Of a DNA stretch of 64,000 nucleotides, positions 28,697 to 37,239 are shown one piece after another. The stretch's first letter is position 1; every line of letters starts with the position of its first letter. The DNA is from Nitrospinota bacterium. Its GTDB lineage: Bacteria > Nitrospinota > Nitrospinia > Nitrospinales > VA-1. The notes under the pieces were generated by a model. That model was not told the origin of the DNA, made no database searches, and was given only the letters and a program-made list of their open reading frames with translations. A program made the position numbers and the translations under genes. The stretch covers positions 1-64,000 of the forward strand of contig JAQCGX010000010.1 in NCBI GenBank assembly GCA_027619975.1, in the 5' to 3' direction.

Positions 28697-28870
28697 ATGA
28701 GCGAACATACTAACAGCAAATTTTCTATTCTTTCCGAATTCTGGGGCTTCATGAAGGCCCGAAAAAAGTGGTGGCTGGGTCCCATTATTCTGGTCATGCT
28801 GCTCATGAGCCTCCTGATAATTTTGAGTGAGGGAAGCGCTGTAGCGCCATTCATCTACACCCTTTTCTAA
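28697..28870 (+). CDS. DUF5989-family small membrane protein
   Basis: 57 residues: LSEFWGFMKARKKWWLGP, a single membrane segment (IILVMLLMSLLIILSEG) and the conserved end SAVAPFIYTLF. This pattern is that of the DUF5989 family, found near carbamoyltransferase and surface-polysaccharide genes. It precedes the GT2 glycosyltransferase by 15 bp and is likely in one operon with it. Confidence 0.75.
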   Translation: MSEHTNSKFSILSEFWGFMKARKKWWLGPIILVMLLMSLLIILSEGSAVAPFIYTLF

Positions 28871-28885
28871 TTCCCCTTCTTCAAT

Positions 28886-29568
28886 TTGAAACTTTCTGTC
28901 GTCATTCCCGTCTACAACGAGAAGGCTTTCCTGAGAGACGTGGTTCGCAGGGTCGAAGCTACGGACTATGACAAGGAAATCCTTTTAATCGACGATTGTT
29001 CCACCGACGGAACGCAGGAAATTCTTGCGGAGTATAAGCACCGGGAGGGATTTCGCGTGATTTACCATTCCCGCAATCAAGGCAAGGGAGCCGCTCTCAG
29101 GACGGGGTTCACCCACGCGACGGTCGACATCATAATCATTCAGGACGCTGATCTGGAATACGACCCTAAAGATTACGGGGCGCCTCTGGAACCGATTCTG
29201 GACGGACGCGCCGATGTGGTGTATGGCTCCCGGTTTCTAGGCGGACCGCACCGGGTCATGTTTTACTGGCATTACGTCGGCAACAAACTTCTCACCACGC
29301 TCTCCAATATGTTCACCAACCTGAATCTGACGGACATGGAAACGGGTTATAAAGTTTTTTCCAAAAAAGTAATCGACTCCATCACGCTGAAATGCAACCG
29401 CTTTGGTTTTGAGCCGGAGATTACCAATAAAATCGCTAAAAAAATTTCAGGATCTACGAGGTCCCGATCTCGTACAGCGGACGGGACTATTCAGAAGGTA
29501 AAAAAATTACCTGGAAGGATGGAGTGGCGGCTCTGTGGTTCATCATCAAATTCCGGTTCTTCGATTGA
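28886..29568 (+). pseudogene. Family 2 glycosyltransferase with A-run frameshift
   Basis: A dolichol-phosphate-mannose-synthase-like GT2. [12 protein letters not shown] at the start, IDDCSTDGT, the DAD motif ([10 protein letters not shown]) and a YGSRFLGG segment are intact. An A7 run at 29438-29444 puts the frame out by one base after KIAKK. The expected end [20 protein letters not shown]...[10 protein letters not shown] lies in another frame and stops at 29568. As written the frame runs on to 29683. One extra A would restore about 227 residues. The start is TTG 28886 because an in-frame stop lies just upstream. It transfers sugar from a nucleotide donor to a lipid carrier or acceptor. Confidence 0.82.
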
Positions 29569-29619
29569 TGCGACTCGCAATCTGAGCGGAAGGTTTGGCC
29601 TTCCCTGCCAGAGTCGTTT

Positions 29620-29925
29620 TCAAGTCGGCTCCAAAGTTTCCCCGCAAAAATCACAAGTCATGTCCTCGGGAAAAACCACGTGACCGCAGGAGGAGCAGGA
29701 ATCAAACTGCTCGGCTTCTTTAATCAATTGCCGGGCTCTTTCCACATCTGATTTTTTTGTCCATAAGCGGACTTTGGTGAGTCCGGCCACCGGGATCGGC
29801 TCTGCATGAAACGTCAGGTTTTCCAGTTGGCAGGGAATTCCCGCATTTTCTAAAAATCCACGCAGGATGTAAGCGTTTTCTTCCTGAAGAACCGTGTAGG
29901 CAATTTCAAGATCTTCCGTTGCCAT
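29620..29925 (-). CDS. DUF2007-type protein with zinc ribbon
   Basis: 101 residues. The N-terminal part ([22 protein letters not shown]...[15 protein letters not shown]) matches the DUF2007/putative signal-transducing family. A C-terminal CSSCG...CDFCG zinc ribbon follows. It converges with the GT2 gene. Confidence 0.82.
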   Translation of the reverse strand: MATEDLEIAYTVLQEENAYILRGFLENAGIPCQLENLTFHAEPIPVAGLTKVRLWTKKSDVERARQLIKEAEQFDSCSSCGHVVFPEDMTCDFCGETLEPT

Positions 29926-29992
29926 TTTTTCCTCGCTCAGTCAATTGATGGGACCAAAACAGGTTACTCTCTTCCCCGGCAAAAACCAAGTT

Positions 29993-31351
29993 TCAATCGT
30001 ATTTGTCGATGGACCCGTCCTTAACCCCTTTTTCGAAAATTTTGGTTTCCCGTGCCAGCAGACCGCTTAAAAACAGAAGCCCGATCAGGTTAGGGATAGC
30101 CATCAAACCATTCATCACATCGGAAAAATTCCACACCAGTTCCAGCTTGACCACCGCCCCGATAAAAACAAACACCACCCAGACATAGCGGTAATAGGGA
30201 ACGTATTTCTCACCGGCTAAATATTCAAAACATTTTTCTCCGTAATAACTCCAGCCCAGGATGGTGGAAAAAGCAAAATTGATGATTCCAAGCGTCACGA
30301 TCCATTGCCCCCACTGGCCGGGCAACCCGGCGGAAAATGCCTGAATGGTCAATGCCACCCCGGTCGCACCGGATTCCCAGGCTCCCGTGGCCGCCAATGC
30401 CAGCGCCGTCAAAGAGCAGACAATGAGGGTGTCCAGAAACGTTCCTGTCATGGAGACCAGAGCCTGCTTGGCAGGGTGATTCGTCCGGGCTGCAGCGGCG
30501 GCGATGGGAGCGCTTCCAAGGCCGGATTCGTTAGAAAACAAGCCGCGTGCGATCCCATAACGAACCGTTTGGGCTAATGTCGCCCCGGCAAACCCTCCGG
30601 TGACCGCCGTTCCCGTGAATGCCTGTTCAAAGATCATCTTAAGCCCCGGCCCGACTTGGGAAAAATTTTTGATGAGGATGATGACGACACCGCCAAAATA
30701 AATCATCACCAGAACCGGGACCAGTATGCAGGATACGTTGGCGATGCGCTTGATGCCGCCCAGGATCACCATTGCAGTTAACCAGGCAAGAAAGATGCCC
30801 ACGGGAACCTTGCCGATGCCCGAAACTTCCGTGATCGCCTCCGCCGTCGTGTTGGCCTGCGCCATGTTGCCGATGCCAAACGCCGCCAGCGCACCAAAAA
30901 ATGCGAAGCACATCCCCAGCCATTTTTGTCCCAATCCATGCTCAAGGTAATACATGGGGCCGCCGGAAATCTCTCCGTTGCCATTGACTTTACGAAACTT
31001 CACCGCCAGAAACCCTTCGCTGTATTTGGTGGCCATGCCAAACAGCGCCGTGATCCACATCCAGAATATGGCACCCGGTCCGCCGAGCGCCACGGCGGTA
31101 CTGACGCCTGCGATGTTGCCAACGCCGATCGTGGCGGCCAGCGTCGTCATCAACGCACCAAAATGGGAGATGTCTCCCTCGCCATCGCGCTCCTTTGAAA
31201 AAGCCAGACGCAGCGCATAAAAAAGACAACGAAACTGAATTCCGCGCAGGCGAATGGTCAGCAGGATTCCGGTCCCCACCAGCAAACACAAGAGCCAGGG
31301 ACCCCAGACCATGCCGCTCAAATCTGCAAAAAATTTATCTAATGAAGCCAT
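29993..31351 (-). CDS. Alanine/glycine:cation symporter (AGCS family)
   Basis: 452 residues with about ten membrane segments and the family hallmarks TIGVGNIAGVSTAVALGGPG, GPMYYLEHGLG and NESGLGSAPIAAAAART. It imports alanine or glycine with Na+ or H+. There is no glycine riboswitch upstream as far as I can see. Single gene. Confidence 0.93.
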   Translation of the reverse strand: MASLDKFFADLSGMVWGPWLLCLLVGTGILLTIRLRGIQFRCLFYALRLAFSKERDGEGDISHFGALMTTLAATIGVGNIAGVSTAVALGGPGAIFWMWITALFGMATKYSEGFLAVKFRKVNGNGEISGGPMYYLEHGLGQKWLGMCFAFFGALAAFGIGNMAQANTTAEAITEVSGIGKVPVGIFLAWLTAMVILGGIKRIANVSCILVPVLVMIYFGGVVIILIKNFSQVGPGLKMIFEQAFTGTAVTGGFAGATLAQTVRYGIARGLFSNESGLGSAPIAAAAARTNHPAKQALVSMTGTFLDTLIVCSLTALALAATGAWESGATGVALTIQAFSAGLPGQWGQWIVTLGIINFAFSTILGWSYYGEKCFEYLAGEKYVPYYRYVWVVFVFIGAVVKLELVWNFSDVMNGLMAIPNLIGLLFLSGLLARETKIFEKGVKDGSIDKYD

Positions 31352-31485
31352 AGAGGGAGGGAGATTATTATCTAAAAGGAAGCCGCCTCAAAATTTTGAC
31401 TGAGAAGTCATCCAGAAAATATCTACAGAGAACAATACGTTAGATGGAGTGGAAACTGCAAATTTTTTTTTACGAGGTCTCAATA

Positions 31486-32241
31486 CTATTCAGTTCTGCC
31501 TGGGCCAACTTCCTTTTTTTCAATTTCTGGATTTTTTACTCCCGGCTCTTTGTTGTCGGGGCTTGTAGGAGATGGTTTGGGTTGGGCGGGATCGGATTTC
31601 GGTAGAGAAGCGATCTCAACTTCCAGTTTTTCTACCAGCGTGTTTTTTTGCGGGAGCTCTTCATTGATGCGGGATCGTTCGTTTATGAAAATCAAGCGGC
31701 GCGGGTACTCCCGGCTTTTCGCTTCGTAGTCCTTTTGCAGGCTTTGCTTGAGAAAACTTTTGACATCCTTGAGAAGCCCGGAGTCAAAGGGTTCCAGTGT
31801 TTTGTCCAACGCTTCCTTTTCAGGAAGAACCTCTACGATTTCGTTTCTCAGCAAGACGGCATGGCGTTGTTGCGGAACGTAATCTGCGTATTTTTTGTAA
31901 CGCTGGATATCGCTTTTCAAAAAACTGAGCGCGCCCTGCATCGCCGCCTGCTCCTCTTCACTGACCTTTTTGCCCAGGTCAACCTTTGCTTTTTCCGGCG
32001 CTTCCGGGGAATCGACAGGCTCCGACTTTGGAGCCGACAGTCCACGCCTTTTTTCCACCTTGTCAGAAGAGCGGTATTGGGTGGGGATCTTCAAGGGATC
32101 ATCAGTGAAATGGACTTTTCCCTGATCGTCCTTCCATTTATAAAAACTTGAAACTCCAGCAAAACCCTGAACGTAAAAAAGCAACACTCCACCCAGTACA
32201 ATGACTGATTTCAGAAAACCGATTTTCAGTTTCGCGTTCAT
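31486..32241 (-). CDS. Exported DUF4124 protein
   Basis: 251 residues. A signal-anchor segment (LKSVIVLGGVLLFYVQGFAG) precedes the DUF4124 motif FYKWKDDQGKVHFTDDP. A charged, mostly helical region and a Pro/Lys-rich tail follow. DUF4124 proteins are periplasmic or envelope-associated and of unknown function. Confidence 0.8.
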   Translation of the reverse strand: MNAKLKIGFLKSVIVLGGVLLFYVQGFAGVSSFYKWKDDQGKVHFTDDPLKIPTQYRSSDKVEKRRGLSAPKSEPVDSPEAPEKAKVDLGKKVSEEEQAAMQGALSFLKSDIQRYKKYADYVPQQRHAVLLRNEIVEVLPEKEALDKTLEPFDSGLLKDVKSFLKQSLQKDYEAKSREYPRRLIFINERSRINEELPQKNTLVEKLEVEIASLPKSDPAQPKPSPTSPDNKEPGVKNPEIEKKEVGPGRTE

Positions 32242-32262
32242 GTCACTCCTGATAAGACTTAA

Positions 32263-32360
32263 GGGTATCTATAATAATTCGATATTTTTATGGCAGGCAA
32301 CTCGCGGACCCTTATTTCATAAAATCCGCTCATGGCCCGGAACCATTTTTAGAGATGTCC
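32263..32360. repeat. Inverted-repeat element, copy 3 (MITE-like)
   Basis: Bounded on both sides by TTAA (32259-32262 and 32361-32364). The left end GGGTATCTATAATAATTCGA matches the right-end complement GGACATCTCTAAAAATGG, with a GCGGA/TCCGC stem in between. It sits between the divergent DUF4124 and PRC-barrel genes. Confidence 0.65.
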
Positions 32361-32427
32361 TTAAGGGTTCCAAGCTGGGTTCCGATGCCCCAAGCTCAAG
32401 GTTATTATAACAATTTCCAGCCAGCTA

Positions 32428-32436
32428 TGCTATAAT
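32428..32436 (+). promoter_or_regulatory. Extended -10 promoter candidate
   Basis: TGCTATAAT is a full extended -10 match, 77 bp before the PRC-barrel gene. No strong -35 box. Confidence 0.45.
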
Positions 32437-32512
32437 AAAAACCTTAAGATACAAGTACTTAACGAACCCATTTAAATAATGGAAATTCAATCTTTCTGAT
32501 GACCCCGGCGGC

Positions 32513-32956
32513 ATGAGCATACATCGACTGACCTATATTTCAGAAAATATTTATAAACTCCGCGAGCAGGACCGGATCATCGGATGCTATCTTTACGATG
32601 AATTTGACGATGCGTTGTCCCGAATCGAAGCCCTGGTGGTGGAATCGGGGACCCTTCTTGCCCGCTACGCAGTGGTCACCCTCGGTGGGATGCTGAATAT
32701 CAAAGGTAAAACCTTGCTTCTTCCTATAGAGGTTTGCCGGTCCATCGATTTGGGGAAAGTGCGAACTGCCTGGCGCAAGGAATCCCTCATGGACGCGCCC
32801 ACGCCTCACAACCCACAACAAGTGACGATTGCGGAAGAGGAACTCATTTTAGGATATTTTGATCTGAAACCCTATTGGGCGGTTGAACCTGAGCCACCGG
32901 AAGAAAAACCAGGCGACAAAAACTCCGACCCGAAATCCCGTAAGCCGGGATATTAG
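32513..32956 (+). CDS. PRC-barrel-like domain protein
   Basis: 147 residues. The first part (DRIIGCYLYDEFDDALSRIEALVVESGTLLARYAVVTLGG) and the following KTLLLPIEVCRSID resemble a PRC-barrel domain, a small beta-barrel used in RNA-processing (RimM) and regulatory proteins. The Pro/Glu/Lys-rich C-terminus is probably disordered. Function unknown. It precedes the SIR2-TPR gene by 117 bp on the same strand. Confidence 0.65.
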   Translation: MSIHRLTYISENIYKLREQDRIIGCYLYDEFDDALSRIEALVVESGTLLARYAVVTLGGMLNIKGKTLLLPIEVCRSIDLGKVRTAWRKESLMDAPTPHNPQQVTIAEEELILGYFDLKPYWAVEPEPPEEKPGDKNSDPKSRKPGY

Positions 32957-33073
32957 TTCAAACTATCCCACTCTCGAACGTCCACCCTCAAATTTCTTCC
33001 TTCAAAGATCTACGAAATTAATATATCCTCGTTTTATCTCTAACGCCCAATTGAACTTAACGCAGGTAGGCCT

Positions 33074-34729
33074 ATGGACCAGAAATTTGAACGCCAGATT
33101 GAAGATATTGTTTTTCAATTGAGAGCCGCGAAAGATAAGGGCAGAAAGTGCACCTTGTTAATCGGAGCCGGTTGCTCGGTCACAGCAGGAATTCCCACCG
33201 CCAGGGAATTTGTAGAGGAAATTGAGAAGGATCACACACGCGCTTATGAAAGAGCAAAACAAAAAGACTACGCCCATTGCATGGAGGAACTCCTCCCCGG
33301 TGAAAGGCATGATTTGATTGTCAAATATATTGGTGGGGCTAAGGTCAACTGGGCGCACATGTGCATCGGTCTTCTCATCCAACAAGGTTACGTGGACCGG
33401 GTATTGACCGTCAACTTCGATCCCCTGGTGGCCAGGGCCTGCGCTCTACTGCGTGAATTTCCCGCCATCTATGATTTCGCCGCGTCCAAACATTTTGATC
33501 CCGATCGAATTCCCGATAAAGCGGTGTTTCACTTGCACGGCCAGCACACCGGTTTCGTTCTCCTTCACACCACTAAAGATGTGGAAGGACATGTGGATAC
33601 TTTTGCACCGGTTTTTGAGGATGCGGGACGGGAACGAACCTGGATGGTTGTGGGCTACAGTGGGGAATGCGACCCGGTATTTAAACACCTCGAAAAAGTC
33701 AAAGAGTTTAGCAGGGGGCTTTACTGGATTGGGCACGACCAAAAAGAACCTTCGGAACATGTGCGCGAAGGTCTTCTGGTTTCCGGAAAGGGAGCCTTTT
33801 ATACCAAGGGGTATGATGCGGACTCTTTTTTCATCAAGCTGACGCAAGAGCTGGAAATTTTTCCTCCCAAGTTTGTCACTCATCCTTTTACCCACCTCCA
33901 GGATACTTTTGAGGATTTAGAGCCCCTCATTCTTCCAGACCAATCCGAGGATATCCTCAGTGATACCCGATCGAACATCAATAAGGCCATTGAAAAATAT
34001 GAAGCTGGTGATGAGGAAAAACTCGTTGCCGAGGCCTTGCGCCTGTCGATGGCTGGTGATGATGAAGAACTTGTGCAATTTTGTATTAAGCACCAACTAA
34101 CCACCCACCCCCAACTCATCGAACCGTTAGCCTGGGCTTATATAGACTTGGCAAAAGCTCTCTACGATCAGGCGAGGACCAAAAGCGAGAAAGAAGCCGA
34201 CCTTCTCTTCACCCAGACCGAGGAAAAACTTCAGGAAGCCTTGAAGATCAAACCCAACCTCCACGAGGCTCTATACAATTTGGGCCTTGCCCTTCATGAA
34301 CACGCAAAGACCAAAACCGGTGAGGAAGAGAAAGCGGAAGCGAACAAACTCTTCACCCAGGCCGTAGAAAAATATCAGCAAGCCTTGGAAATCAAACCCG
34401 AAAAACACGAGGCTCTCAATAATTGGGGCCTTGCCCTTCATGAACACGCAAAGACCAAAACCGGGGAGGAGGCGGACGAACTCTTCGTTAAGGCAAGAGA
34501 AAAATATCAAGAAGCCTTGAAAATCAAACCAGACATGTACGAGGCTCTTTTTAATATGGCATGCCTGGCCGCTTTGACGGGAGATGAAAAGGGGTGCCAG
34601 GATTGGCTGGAGAAGAGTATCAAAATGGAGCCTTTAACTGAAGAAAATATCAACGACTCTGATTTTGACAATGTGCGGGAGTTGGGTTGGTTCAAAAAAC
34701 TGGTGGCTGAATCTAAGAAGAAGGAGTGA
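33074..34729 (+). CDS. SIR2-domain protein with C-terminal TPR array
   Basis: 551 residues. The first 270 form a SIR2-type Rossmann domain: GAGCSVTAGIP at 31-41 (NAD binding), TVNFD at 112-116 with Asn114 and Asp116, and HLHGQ at 153-157 with the likely catalytic His155. After a linker come four or more long TPRs from about residue 340 to 525 (ALYNLGLALHEHAKTKTGEE, ALNNWGLALHEHAKTKTGEE, ALFNMACLAALTGDEKG). Two of these share a 144-bp near-identical DNA unit. Stand-alone SIR2 proteins of this type degrade NAD in phage-defence systems, with the C-terminal repeats acting as sensor. The ATG has GCAGGTAGG upstream. A strong terminator follows at once, so it seems to act as a single-gene unit. It could also be a regulatory deacylase. 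Confidence 0.85.
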   Translation: MDQKFERQIEDIVFQLRAAKDKGRKCTLLIGAGCSVTAGIPTAREFVEEIEKDHTRAYERAKQKDYAHCMEELLPGERHDLIVKYIGGAKVNWAHMCIGLLIQQGYVDRVLTVNFDPLVARACALLREFPAIYDFAASKHFDPDRIPDKAVFHLHGQHTGFVLLHTTKDVEGHVDTFAPVFEDAGRERTWMVVGYSGECDPVFKHLEKVKEFSRGLYWIGHDQKEPSEHVREGLLVSGKGAFYTKGYDADSFFIKLTQELEIFPPKFVTHPFTHLQDTFEDLEPLILPDQSEDILSDTRSNINKAIEKYEAGDEEKLVAEALRLSMAGDDEELVQFCIKHQLTTHPQLIEPLAWAYIDLAKALYDQARTKSEKEADLLFTQTEEKLQEALKIKPNLHEALYNLGLALHEHAKTKTGEEEKAEANKLFTQAVEKYQQALEIKPEKHEALNNWGLALHEHAKTKTGEEADELFVKAREKYQEALKIKPDMYEALFNMACLAALTGDEKGCQDWLEKSIKMEPLTEENINDSDFDNVRELGWFKKLVAESKKKE

Positions 34730-34780
34730 TACAAAATCCCTTCCAGGCTCTTTGCTAAGGGGCGAGGCCCCTCATCCCAG

Positions 34781-34812
34781 CCTTCTCCCCACAGGGGAGA
34801 AGGGGATTTTTT
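34781..34812 (+). terminator. Strong intrinsic terminator after the SIR2-TPR gene
   Basis: A perfect 10-bp stem CCTTCTCCCC-ACA-GGGGAGAAGG is followed by GGATTTTTTAT. It is preceded by a second GGGGC/GCCCC hairpin at about 34759-34771. The CTCATCCCAGCCTTCTCCCC wording is that of a common dispersed bacterial repeat. Confidence 0.8.
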
Positions 34813-34817
34813 ATCAA

Positions 34818-35927
34818 TCATCCGCCGACGGCTTTTTTGCCTTCCAGTTTTTTCATCAGCCGGACTACGGCTTCGGACACATCTTTGACGCTGATATCTT
34901 CCAGGCAATAGGGTTTGTTGTGCGGCGAGGGTTTGCATTCCTTGAAAAATTTCTGCCGACAGGGAGAGCATTCGAAGTTTTTGGTCACGATTTCCTGTTT
35001 CGCCTTATCTATATAAGGCCCGCTGGTGAGAGAACTCCCCGGACCAAATATGCCCACCAACGGAGTGCCCACCATGCTGGTGAGGTGCATCATGCCACTG
35101 TCGTTGCCAATGAACAGGTGACTTTTCTCCAGAAGCGCGGCCACTTCCCGCAAGTCCATATTCGGCGGTACGGGAACCACATGCCCAGGAGAAAACTTTC
35201 GTATCTGCGCCAAGAGGCCCGCATCTTTTTCGTTGCCTAGAAGAATGATTTTGACAGGATACTCCTTGACCAGTTTCTGACACAGTATTCCAAAACGTTC
35301 TGAATGCCAGCCGCGTTGCGGCTTGGATGTCCCCGGATGCACCACGATCAACAACTGGTTCTTCTCCCAGCCTGAACGGGACAGGAATTCCTCCACGAAC
35401 TTATCTTCCCCGTTTTTATTTAACGGCAGGAATTTTTTTTCGTCCGGGTCAAGTTTAAGTGGCTCCATCAGATCAAAAAAATAATCGACCCGGTAGGCGG
35501 TCCTTTTGGCAAGAGAGGTGACGGAAACCGGGTGGGTCAGGAAAATTTCCCGGCCTTCGGTATTATATCCCAGCCGGTTTTTGACCCCGGCAAGAGACAT
35601 CATAAACGCAGTGTGGATCGAGTTGGGAAACACGATTCCAAGATCAAACCTGTATTTTCTAAGTTTTCGTGCAAACCGCAACCCCGCCAGATAACCGCCT
35701 TTCGACTTGGAGGGAATCTGGATCACGGTGTCCACCGCCGGGTGGGCCATCAGGATCTGGTCGGCTGGAGCCTTTACCACCGCCGTTATGCGAGAATGGG
35801 GATATTTTGCGCGCAGGGACTGCAATGCGGGCAATGCCAGAATGACATCGCCGATCCAATTGGGCATCCACAAAAGGATATTATGGAAATTCTGTTCGTG
35901 TAATGGTTTTTCCTCAGGCTCACTCAT
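34818..35927 (-). CDS. waaF: Lipopolysaccharide heptosyltransferase (GT9)
   Basis: 369 residues from the ATG at 35927; a GTG at 35993 that overlaps the murA stop is an alternative. WMPNWIGDVILALPALQSLR at the N-terminus, VVHPGTSKPQRGW near the middle and FIGNDSGMMHLTSMVGTPLVGIFG at the C-terminus are typical of ADP-heptose:LPS heptosyltransferase II. It adds the second heptose to the LPS inner core and shows the cell has an LPS outer membrane. It lies downstream of murA and is likely cotranscribed. Confidence 0.88.
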   Translation of the reverse strand: MSEPEEKPLHEQNFHNILLWMPNWIGDVILALPALQSLRAKYPHSRITAVVKAPADQILMAHPAVDTVIQIPSKSKGGYLAGLRFARKLRKYRFDLGIVFPNSIHTAFMMSLAGVKNRLGYNTEGREIFLTHPVSVTSLAKRTAYRVDYFFDLMEPLKLDPDEKKFLPLNKNGEDKFVEEFLSRSGWEKNQLLIVVHPGTSKPQRGWHSERFGILCQKLVKEYPVKIILLGNEKDAGLLAQIRKFSPGHVVPVPPNMDLREVAALLEKSHLFIGNDSGMMHLTSMVGTPLVGIFGPGSSLTSGPYIDKAKQEIVTKNFECSPCRQKFFKECKPSPHNKPYCLEDISVKDVSEAVVRLMKKLEGKKAVGG

Positions 35928-35982
35928 CGCGTTATTGGCCTTTTTATAAAAAAACTCATACCGTTTTTGCTTTGTCCTCAGG

Positions 35983-37239
35983 TCATCTGGCACGCCGGAT
36001 GGTCGCGCCCAGCTGGACTAATTTATTTTCCATCGCTTCATACCCCCGGTCAATATGATAGACGCGGGATATCACCGACTCTCCCTTCGCCGCCAGTGCC
36101 GCCAACACCAGAGACGCGCTCGCTCTCAGGTCGGTCGCCATCAAGGGAGCGCCGGACAACTGCCCGACTCCTTTGATAATGGCGGTGCGCCCATCCAATG
36201 TAATTTTTGCTCCCATGCGCCTGAGTTCCGCCGCATGCATGAATCGGTTCTCAAACACATTCTCCACAATGATACTCTGCCCGTCCGCTAAAGTCATTAA
36301 CGCCATCATCTGAGCCTGGAGATCTGTTGGAAACCCTGGGTGTGGCTGGGTCTTTATGTCAACCCCCTTAAAGGAATTTCCTCCTTTGACCCGGATGCTG
36401 GTGCCACTGATTTCTACACACACTCCCGCTTCCTGTAATTTGTGTATGAGCGGTTCCACATGTTGAGAAATGCAGTTGGTGATTTCCACGTCTCCGCCAG
36501 TGATGGCCGCCGCAATCATGTAGGTTCCCGCTTCTATACGGTCGGGGAAGACCCTGCACTCGATAGGTTTGAGGCCACTGACTCCCTGAATGGTGATGAC
36601 ATCCGTTCCCTGACCTTCAATTTTAGCGCCAGACTGGACCAAAACATCGGCCAGAAAAACAACTTCCGGTTCCTTGGCGGCATTTTCCAGCACAGTTTCA
36701 CCCTCGGAAAGCACTGCGGCCATCATCAGGTTGACTGTTCCAGTCACCGTCACCGTATCAAAATAAATATGCTCGCCCTTCAATCCTTTTCCAGCGGTTC
36801 CGTGGATGTAACCTTGAACCAGTTCGATATCGGCTCCCATCGTCTGCAATCCCTTGATGTGCAAATCCATGGGACGCGCACCGATGGCACAGCCGCCGGG
36901 CAAAGAAACTTTGGCTTTCCCCAGACGGGAGAGAAGCGGACCCAAAACCAAACAAGACGCGCGCATGGTCGATACCAGCTCGTACGGAGCTTCCGAATTG
37001 TTCACTCCGGAGGTATCGATTATCAGGGTGTCGCCTTCAAAGCTTTCCAGGCGGGCGCCAAGTTCTTCAAGCAGGCGGATCATGGTGGTGACATCGCGGA
37101 CACGGGGAACGCCTTCAATCACATTCCTGCCTGCCGTCAACAGGGTGGCGGCCAAAATGGGCAAGACCGCATTTTTAGCTCCGCTGATCGCGACCTGTCC
37201 TGTAAGCCGCCGTCCACCTGCAATGATGAGTTTATCCAT
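35983..37239 (-). CDS. murA: UDP-N-acetylglucosamine 1-carboxyvinyltransferase
   Basis: 418 residues, standard for MurA. It catalyses the first committed step of peptidoglycan synthesis. KNAVLPILAATLL near 22-34 binds substrate, and Cys117 in LPGGCAIGARP is the fosfomycin-reactive residue, so the enzyme should be fosfomycin-sensitive. Its start overlaps the prmC stop by 8 bp. Confidence 0.96.
   Translation of the reverse strand: MDKLIIAGGRRLTGQVAISGAKNAVLPILAATLLTAGRNVIEGVPRVRDVTTMIRLLEELGARLESFEGDTLIIDTSGVNNSEAPYELVSTMRASCLVLGPLLSRLGKAKVSLPGGCAIGARPMDLHIKGLQTMGADIELVQGYIHGTAGKGLKGEHIYFDTVTVTGTVNLMMAAVLSEGETVLENAAKEPEVVFLADVLVQSGAKIEGQGTDVITIQGVSGLKPIECRVFPDRIEAGTYMIAAAITGGDVEITNCISQHVEPLIHKLQEAGVCVEISGTSIRVKGGNSFKGVDIKTQPHPGFPTDLQAQMMALMTLADGQSIIVENVFENRFMHAAELRRMGAKITLDGRTAIIKGVGQLSGAPLMATDLRASASLVLAALAAKGESVISRVYHIDRGYEAMENKLVQLGATIRRAR

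Noticed and set aside
31352-31485. Glycine riboswitch upstream of the AGCS symporter
   Set aside because: No conserved glycine aptamer core could be found in the leader.
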